Positions 59,327 through 64,000 of a DNA stretch of 64,000 nt are shown here, in pieces. Source of the stretch: Acidobacteriota bacterium. Its GTDB lineage: Bacteria > Acidobacteriota > Blastocatellia > Pyrinomonadales > Pyrinomonadaceae. The number at the start of each line of letters is the position of its first letter. Within the stretch, counting starts at the first letter, position 1. Location: positions 186,001-250,000 of the forward strand of contig JAHBSK010000004.1 in NCBI GenBank assembly GCA_019639175.1, written 5' to 3'. The notes below the pieces were generated by a model that saw nothing but the letters and a program-made list of their open reading frames with translations, was not told the DNA's origin and made no database searches. A program made the translations under genes and the position numbers.

Positions 59327-60262
59327 CTAGAGTAAATAAAATACCGCCCAAAGCGATACAATGGAAATCACGATCCATAGGATCACGCCCTGTAACAGCG
59401 CCATATAGCCGAATTTTTTGAGCGTGGCGTGTGAAAGGCTCGCCCCAATGAGAAAAAGTGTGACGGTAAGCCCTGCTTTTGCAAGGTTTACGATAGCGTC
59501 AAAGATGCTCGGCGGCACCGTGGCAGGAGCATAGCTTCTGACTACGGTCGCCGCCAGGAACAGGACGATGAACCACGGGATCGCGATCTTTGTCTTGCTG
59601 TCAGAATCTTTTCTGCGATAGATATATGCAAAAAGGAGCGCGACCGGTGCGATCCATAACGCCCGCGCAAGCTTTACGGTCGTCCCGACTATCAGCGAAT
59701 CCTGTCCGTATGCGGCCGCCGCTCCGACAACAGAACTGGTATCGTGAATGGCGATGGCGGCCCAGACGCCAAATTGGCCTTCCGTAAGGCCAAGCCAATG
59801 TCCCGCCACCGGAAAAATAAAAAGGGCCACCGAGTTCAGAACAAAAACGGTTCCCAACGAAACCGTTATCTGGTCGCCTTCGGCATCTATCGCCGGAGCT
59901 ACCGCTGCTATCGCGCTTCCGCCGCAAATGGCAGTCCCGGATGATATGAGCGTTGATGTTTTGTCCTCGACCAGCAGCAGTTTACCGACGAAATATCCGA
60001 GAATAAGCGTCCCGAATATCGTGGCTATCGTAAACAGAATGCCGTCCCTTCCGGCCTTGTAAACAGCCGTGAGGTTCATCCCAAAACCGAGCAGCACGAC
60101 CGACGCCTGCAAAAGATATTTCACAGGTTTGCCGGAAAGCTGAGGAAACGGGTTGCCGATGGTAAACGCAAGAACAAGGCCGAGAGCCAGAGCTATCGGC
60201 GGCGATCCCCAAGGCGAAAGTGAAAATATTATCAGCAGAAAGAAAACTGCTTTTTGCCACAT
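59327..60262 (-). CDS. YeiH-family (UPF0324) membrane transporter
   Basis: This 311-residue protein has about ten membrane helices and the family motifs LLQASVVLLGFGMNL, SSGTAICGGSAIAAVAPAI and AIAIHDTSSVVGAAAAYG. The family has been called a putative sulfate exporter, but transport is not well established in most members. It abuts gpmA with no gap on the same strand. No LysR regulator, often next to yeiH in Proteobacteria, is present. Confidence 0.9.
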   Translation of the reverse strand: MWQKAVFFLLIIFSLSPWGSPPIALALGLVLAFTIGNPFPQLSGKPVKYLLQASVVLLGFGMNLTAVYKAGRDGILFTIATIFGTLILGYFVGKLLLVEDKTSTLISSGTAICGGSAIAAVAPAIDAEGDQITVSLGTVFVLNSVALFIFPVAGHWLGLTEGQFGVWAAIAIHDTSSVVGAAAAYGQDSLIVGTTVKLARALWIAPVALLFAYIYRRKDSDSKTKIAIPWFIVLFLAATVVRSYAPATVPPSIFDAIVNLAKAGLTVTLFLIGASLSHATLKKFGYMALLQGVILWIVISIVSLWAVFYLL

Positions 60263-61003
60263 TTATTTTGCCTTTCCCTGATTTGCCACCGCGTCCTGAG
60301 CGGCCTGGATCGCCTCGGCGTCACCTAGATAATAACTCTTGACAGGTTTCAGATCGGCATCAAGCTCATAAACAAGCGGCACACCGGTCGGAATGTTGAG
60401 CTTTAATATCTCCTCATCAGAAATGCCGTCAAGGTGCTTGACCAGCGCCCGCAGGCTGTTGCCGTGTGCGGCAATTATAAGCCGTTTCCCCGCTTTTATC
60501 TTTGGCGCGATCTCATTTTCCCAATATGGAACAACGCGGGCAACGGTGTCCTTCAGGCATTCTGTCGCCGGAAAATCTTCTATGCCGGCATAACGCGGAT
60601 CGTTGCCCAGATAACGCTCGTCTGAAACATCAAGCACCGGCGGCGGCACGTCATAGCTTCTACGCCATATCAGCACCTGCTCGTCACCGTATTGAGCGGC
60701 AGTTTCCGCCTTGTCCAGGCCTTGCAATCCGCCGTAATGGCGTTCATTGAGCAGCCACGATTTTGTAACCGGTATCCACATCAGGTCCATTTCGTCCAAG
60801 ATGGCCCAAAGCGTGCGGATGGCTCGTTTCAGGACGGAAGTATATGCTTCGTCGAAAACAAAACCTTCATTTTTCAGCAACTCACCGGCGGCCTTTGCCT
60901 CTTCACGGCCCTTTTCGGAAAGATCAACATCCTTCCAACCCGTAAACCGATTTTCCTTGTTCCATTCGCTCTCGCCGTGGCGTATCAATACTATTTTGTA
61001 CAT
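60263..61003 (-). CDS. gpmA: 2,3-bisphosphoglycerate-dependent phosphoglycerate mutase
   Basis: This 246-residue glycolytic enzyme interconverts 3- and 2-phosphoglycerate. Catalytic His is in [10 protein letters not shown] (about 8), followed by the typical [13 protein letters not shown]. The second His is in [16 protein letters not shown] (about 183), and Glu in [16 protein letters not shown]. The dPGM-type length fits. Downstream on the strand is the YeiH transporter, upstream is folC across a gap with an inverted repeat. Confidence 0.96.
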   Translation of the reverse strand: MYKIVLIRHGESEWNKENRFTGWKDVDLSEKGREEAKAAGELLKNEGFVFDEAYTSVLKRAIRTLWAILDEMDLMWIPVTKSWLLNERHYGGLQGLDKAETAAQYGDEQVLIWRRSYDVPPPVLDVSDERYLGNDPRYAGIEDFPATECLKDTVARVVPYWENEIAPKIKAGKRLIIAAHGNSLRALVKHLDGISDEEILKLNIPTGVPLVYELDADLKPVKSYYLGDAEAIQAAQDAVANQGKAK

Positions 61004-61038
61004 AGTTTCTCGTTCGTTTTTATCCTTATCCGTTCTAA

Positions 61039-61075
61039 CTTATCACTTTTACCTTATTTCGGAATAAGTGATAAG
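61039..61075. terminator. Hairpin between folC and gpmA
   Basis: CTTATCACTT (61039-61048) and AAGTGATAAG (61066-61075) form a perfect 10-bp stem, with a second small stem (TTATT/AATAA) inside the loop. Downstream on the minus strand is T-poor, so it may be a repeat or attenuator as well as a terminator of folC. Confidence 0.5.
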
Positions 61076-61111
61076 TGACAGGTGAAAAGTGATAAATTAA
61101 GAATACATTAT

Positions 61112-62368
61112 TCAGCGGTCTCTGTTTTGATTATTCAATAATTTCTTTACTTCGCCAACAAGGTAAAGCGATCCGGTAACGAGAATTATTCCATTTTCGC
61201 TAACGATCCTTCGCGCGGTGTTGATCGCGGACGCTGCATCCTCGGACATATATGCCTTATCGCGGTCAAATTTCTCGGGCAAAAAATCGGCGAGCTTTTC
61301 GACGCTCATCGCACGCGAATTTTTCGGTTGCGTGAAAATTATATTCTCTGCCTTTGGAAACAATATGTCCGCTATCTGAGCGACATCTTTCTCTTTCATC
61401 GCACCGAAAATGAGCGTTATTGGCCCGACGGCAAACTCGTCCAGATATTCACGAAGAGCTTCTGCACCGGCGGTGTTGTGTGCTCCGTCGAAGAGGAATT
61501 TACCTTGAAACTCCAAACGCCCCGGATGTTTGGCTTTCTTGAGTCCAACGCCAATATTCTCTGGCAATATATTGAAATAATTATCTTTAAGCGACTGGAT
61601 GACAAGGACGGCAGTCTCGGAATTGGATCTTTGATGTCTTCCGGACAATCCAGGTTCAGATATAAGTTCGGATAAAACCGTCATATCAAAAACAGACGGA
61701 ACTATCCCGAATGCTTGGCATCTATCAAGGATAACCTGCATGGCTTGCTCGTGTTTCTGTTCGCCGACAATGACCGATCTGGTGTTCACGTTGATTATCG
61801 CCGCCTTTTCCGCTGCGATCTCTTCGATGGTTTCGCCGAGATATTCCTGATGGTCGAGAGCGATCTGTGTTATCGCTGCGATCTCGGCATTGGCGGCGGT
61901 GACGGCGTCGTAGCGTCCGCCGAGGCCGGTTTCGAGGATGGCGAGTTCGACGCTCGCTTCGGCAAAGGCAAGCAGTCCGATGGCGGTCATTTGTTCAAAG
62001 AAAGTAGGAATATATCCAAGCTGACCGTCGGCAACCAGCTTTTCTGAGGTTTGCCTTACAACAGTGCCGAGCCGTGCAAATTCCTGTTCGCTTATATCCT
62101 CTCCGTTGAGCCTTACGCGCTCGGTTATCGAAACCAGGTGCGGCGATGTATAAAGCCCCGTTTTGATGCCCGCTTCCCTGCATATCGAATCGAGAAACGC
62201 ACACACGGAGCCTTTCCCGTTGGTTCCGGCGACCTGCACCTTTACATAATTCTTTTGCGGTTCGCCGAGAGCGGCCAGCAATGTGGTGATATTTTCCAGC
62301 CCCAGCTTCATCGCCTCGACCTCATTGCCAAGCGACAGAAGATATTGTGTTGCTTCGCTGAAATTCAT
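61112..62368 (-). CDS. folC: Bifunctional dihydrofolate synthase / folylpolyglutamate synthase
   Basis: FolC adds glutamate to dihydropteroate and to folates, in the cytoplasm. The 418-residue Mur-ligase-like protein has the P-loop QVAGTNGKGSVCAFLDSI (about 46-63), the omega-loop SPHLVSITERVRLNGEDIS, the metal-binding VELAILETGLGGRYDAVTA, and C-terminal FLFDGAHNTAGAEAL. It starts 15 nt after the SDR gene on the same strand. Confidence 0.94.
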   Translation of the reverse strand: MNFSEATQYLLSLGNEVEAMKLGLENITTLLAALGEPQKNYVKVQVAGTNGKGSVCAFLDSICREAGIKTGLYTSPHLVSITERVRLNGEDISEQEFARLGTVVRQTSEKLVADGQLGYIPTFFEQMTAIGLLAFAEASVELAILETGLGGRYDAVTAANAEIAAITQIALDHQEYLGETIEEIAAEKAAIINVNTRSVIVGEQKHEQAMQVILDRCQAFGIVPSVFDMTVLSELISEPGLSGRHQRSNSETAVLVIQSLKDNYFNILPENIGVGLKKAKHPGRLEFQGKFLFDGAHNTAGAEALREYLDEFAVGPITLIFGAMKEKDVAQIADILFPKAENIIFTQPKNSRAMSVEKLADFLPEKFDRDKAYMSEDAASAINTARRIVSENGIILVTGSLYLVGEVKKLLNNQNRDR

Positions 62369-62382
62369 GGTCGGCGGCCGGT

Positions 62383-63276
62383 CTATTTTGTAACGTGTTC
62401 GAGCGCTTCTTTGAGGGTTGGCAATTTGAATTCAAATCCGATGTCTGTCAGACGTTTTGGAATAGCTCGGCGGCTTTCCAGCAGAAGCGTTTGCCCCATT
62501 TCACCCAACGCGAGGTTTACGGCAAATTCAGGCAAAGGCAAGAACGTAGGACGATATATAACCTCACCGAGGGTCTTGGTGAACTCCTCATTTGTGACCG
62601 GATTTGGCGACGTTGCGTTGACCGCACCGCGAAGCTCATTATTATCGACCGCAAATGCGATCACACGAACGATATCATCCAGCGTTATCCAGCACATCCA
62701 CTGTTTTCCGCTGCCGACCACGCCGCCGACACCGAATTTGAACGGCGTCAGCATTGTTGCCAACGCGCCGCCCTTTGAGGAAAGCACCATTGCGGTACGC
62801 AGTATCACCGTGCGGATACCGGCGTCCTCGGCACGTCGCGCCTCCGCCTCCCAGCCCTTACAGACCTCAGCCAAAAATGTGTCGCCGGCTTTGTCCGTCT
62901 CGGTCTTTACCTCGTCGTCGGTGTCACCGTAAAAATCTATACCGGACATTGAGACCAGAACCGTCGGACGTTTTTCCAACTTAAACAGGTCATTGACCAG
63001 AGCCTTTGTCCCTTTAACACGGCTGTCGCGAATAGCCGCCTTTTTATCATCGGTCCATCGCAAACCGCTGATGCCCTCACCGGCAAGATGTATCACCGCG
63101 TCAAGCCCTTCAAGACGCTCAAGGTCTTCCGGCTTAAAACCATCCTCGGCACTCCATGTGATCTGCTCAGGCTTTCGGGCTTCGCCGCGGGTAGCCAGCA
63201 AAAGGTCGTGGCCGCGATAGACCGTCTGCAATTCGGTCCCTATTAGACCGCCCGCTCCTGTGATCAATATCTTCAT
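62383..63276 (-). CDS. TIGR01777-family SDR epimerase (YfcH-like)
   Basis: This 298-residue extended SDR has NAD(P)-binding TGAGGLIGTEL at the N-terminus, VIHLAGEGISGLRWTDDKK, SMSGIDFYGD and the C-terminal DUF1731-like end (MGQTLLLESRRAIPKRLTDIGFEFKLPTLKEALEHV). The natural substrate of this family is unknown. GGAG lies 9 nt before the ATG at 63276; the frame upstream to 63330 is a weak extension. Confidence 0.9.
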   Translation of the reverse strand: MKILITGAGGLIGTELQTVYRGHDLLLATRGEARKPEQITWSAEDGFKPEDLERLEGLDAVIHLAGEGISGLRWTDDKKAAIRDSRVKGTKALVNDLFKLEKRPTVLVSMSGIDFYGDTDDEVKTETDKAGDTFLAEVCKGWEAEARRAEDAGIRTVILRTAMVLSSKGGALATMLTPFKFGVGGVVGSGKQWMCWITLDDIVRVIAFAVDNNELRGAVNATSPNPVTNEEFTKTLGEVIYRPTFLPLPEFAVNLALGEMGQTLLLESRRAIPKRLTDIGFEFKLPTLKEALEHVTK

Positions 63277-63304
63277 ATCAACAATCTCCGCAAAATCGCC
63301 AATT

Positions 63305-63661
63305 TCATTTCCCTTTGCGAAGGTCTTCACGGATCAGCTTGACCAAAAGCCTCATCTCGCGTTCGGTCAGTTGGGTGCGGAAGGGTGTCATCCCGTTGCC
63401 GCCGTCCGCTATCTGTGAGTATATCTGAGCTTCGGAGACGGCCTTAAAATCGCCGTGACGAAGACTTGGAACGACCGTGCCGTCATCTATCGTTTTCCCT
63501 TCGCCCTCAGGGCCGTGGCAAATGGCGCAATTCTGACGAAACAATGATGCCTCGTAGGCACGGCTGTTCGCGATGGAGTATTGCCCGTCACCGCCCACAA
63601 AACAGGCGGCAAGCCCAAACACCGCGAATAAAAATATCAGAACGATCTTCAGGCGATACAT
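63305..63661 (-). CDS. Lipoprotein-type monohaem cytochrome c
   Basis: This 118-residue protein has a lipoprotein signal ending AAC (Cys20), the haem c motif CAICH (about 45-49) and a probable axial Met in GGNGMTPF. The pattern matches small cytochrome c proteins related to class I/CccA types: an electron carrier attached to the membrane on the periplasmic side. Its partners are not in the window. It lies 28 nt upstream of the SDR gene. Confidence 0.92.
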   Translation of the reverse strand: MYRLKIVLIFLFAVFGLAACFVGGDGQYSIANSRAYEASLFRQNCAICHGPEGEGKTIDDGTVVPSLRHGDFKAVSEAQIYSQIADGGNGMTPFRTQLTEREMRLLVKLIREDLRKGK

Positions 63662-63668
63662 CTGCCTT

Positions 63669-64000
63669 TTATTTAGCCTCTTCCTTTAATGCCCGTTTGA
63701 ATATCTTGCCGGTTCCGCCTATCGGCAGGCTGTCCCGAAATTCCACATAACGCGGATATTTATTTGCCGCAAACTGCCCCTTGCACCAATCGATAAAATC
63801 CGCGTCGGACAGTTGATGCCCTTCTTTCAGCACGACGAAAGCCTTTACTTCCTCGCCCATTTTCTCGTCAGGCACGCCGATGACCGCACACAGCGAAACC
63901 GCCGGATGAGTTAGAATGACCTCTTCAAGTTCGCGCGGATAGATATTGTATCCTCCGCGAAGGATCATATCCTTTTTGCGGTCAACTATGGCGAGATAGC
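63669..64000 (-). CDS. AMP-dependent acyl-CoA synthetase, C-terminal part (5' end outside window)
   Basis: The frame runs from the right window edge to a stop at 63669. It encodes the C-terminal mobile domain of an ANL-family ligase: DRKKDMILRGGYNIYPRELEEVILTHPAV, and the lysine-containing GGTGKIFKRAL, where the Lys takes part in adenylation. The sequence is of the long-chain acyl-CoA synthetase type. Only about 110 residues are visible, so the substrate is not decided. The gene ends 7 nt before the cytochrome c gene. Confidence 0.93.
   Translation of the reverse strand, partial: YLAIVDRKKDMILRGGYNIYPRELEEVILTHPAVSLCAVIGVPDEKMGEEVKAFVVLKEGHQLSDADFIDWCKGQFAANKYPRYVEFRDSLPIGGTGKIFKRALKEEAK

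Noticed and set aside
1..64000. tRNA, rRNA, transposases, integrases, CRISPR arrays
   Set aside because: I looked for cloverleaf-like or repeat-spacer patterns and for transposase or integrase motifs in the proteins and saw none. A covariance-model scan would settle tRNA and small RNA presence.

Overview
The window is a gene-dense, moderately GC-rich bacterial chromosome segment. It has no rRNA, tRNA, CRISPR array, transposase or prophage that I can see. The gene content suggests an Acidobacteriota member, most likely class Blastocatellia. Pointers are an ECF sigma factor next to a Ser/Thr kinase with a TPR tail, exported proteins ending in a carboxypeptidase-regulatory-like module with a TN-FGYY core, tail-fibre-like exported proteins, a YpdA-type reductase without CxxC, and a divergent second EF-G. 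This assignment is inference, because no marker RNA gene lies in the window.

Layout. 0-5 kb: two paralogous membrane-anchored TPR proteins flank murB. 5-12 kb: an EF-G paralog, a beta-lactamase-fold lipoprotein, a beta-propeller protein and pilT. 11.9-18.7 kb: rpsA-HU and, convergent to them, hflX-pgpH (c-di-AMP phosphodiesterase). 18.9-25.5 kb: a GT9 glycosyltransferase, ACT-malic enzyme, a histidine kinase/response regulator pair and an exported protein. 25.6-30.7 kb: YpdA-like reductase, small genes, Uma2 nuclease, ygfZ, hicAB and mrp.

30.7-48.9 kb is the accessory, surface-oriented part. It holds an ECF sigma factor with a TPR kinase, then a run of exported proteins broken only by an iron-sulfur carrier gene and a small Sm-like protein. 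Two of the exported proteins share an almost identical 5' end but carry different seven-bladed propellers. Others are an NlpC/P60 peptidase, a subtilase and several unknowns. A bipartite element (TGAGCC, 16 nt, CGCGTAGTG core) occurs upstream of the kinase and of three exported-protein genes. I propose it as the promoter of the ECF factor, which would make this a sigma/kinase-controlled surface regulon.

49-64 kb is mostly housekeeping: a phospholipid synthase, greA, pfkA, a C-terminal processing protease, GT2, a YoeB-type toxin pair coupled to pdxJ, uvrA, a YeiH transporter, gpmA, folC, an SDR epimerase, cytochrome c and the end of an acyl-CoA synthetase gene.

Intergenic regions carry an unusual family of short hairpins with 3-nt loops. 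Their arms differ from copy to copy, yet each stays self-complementary. They are clustered at 2.6, 7.5 and 35.7 kb, with a further piece at 25.6 kb.
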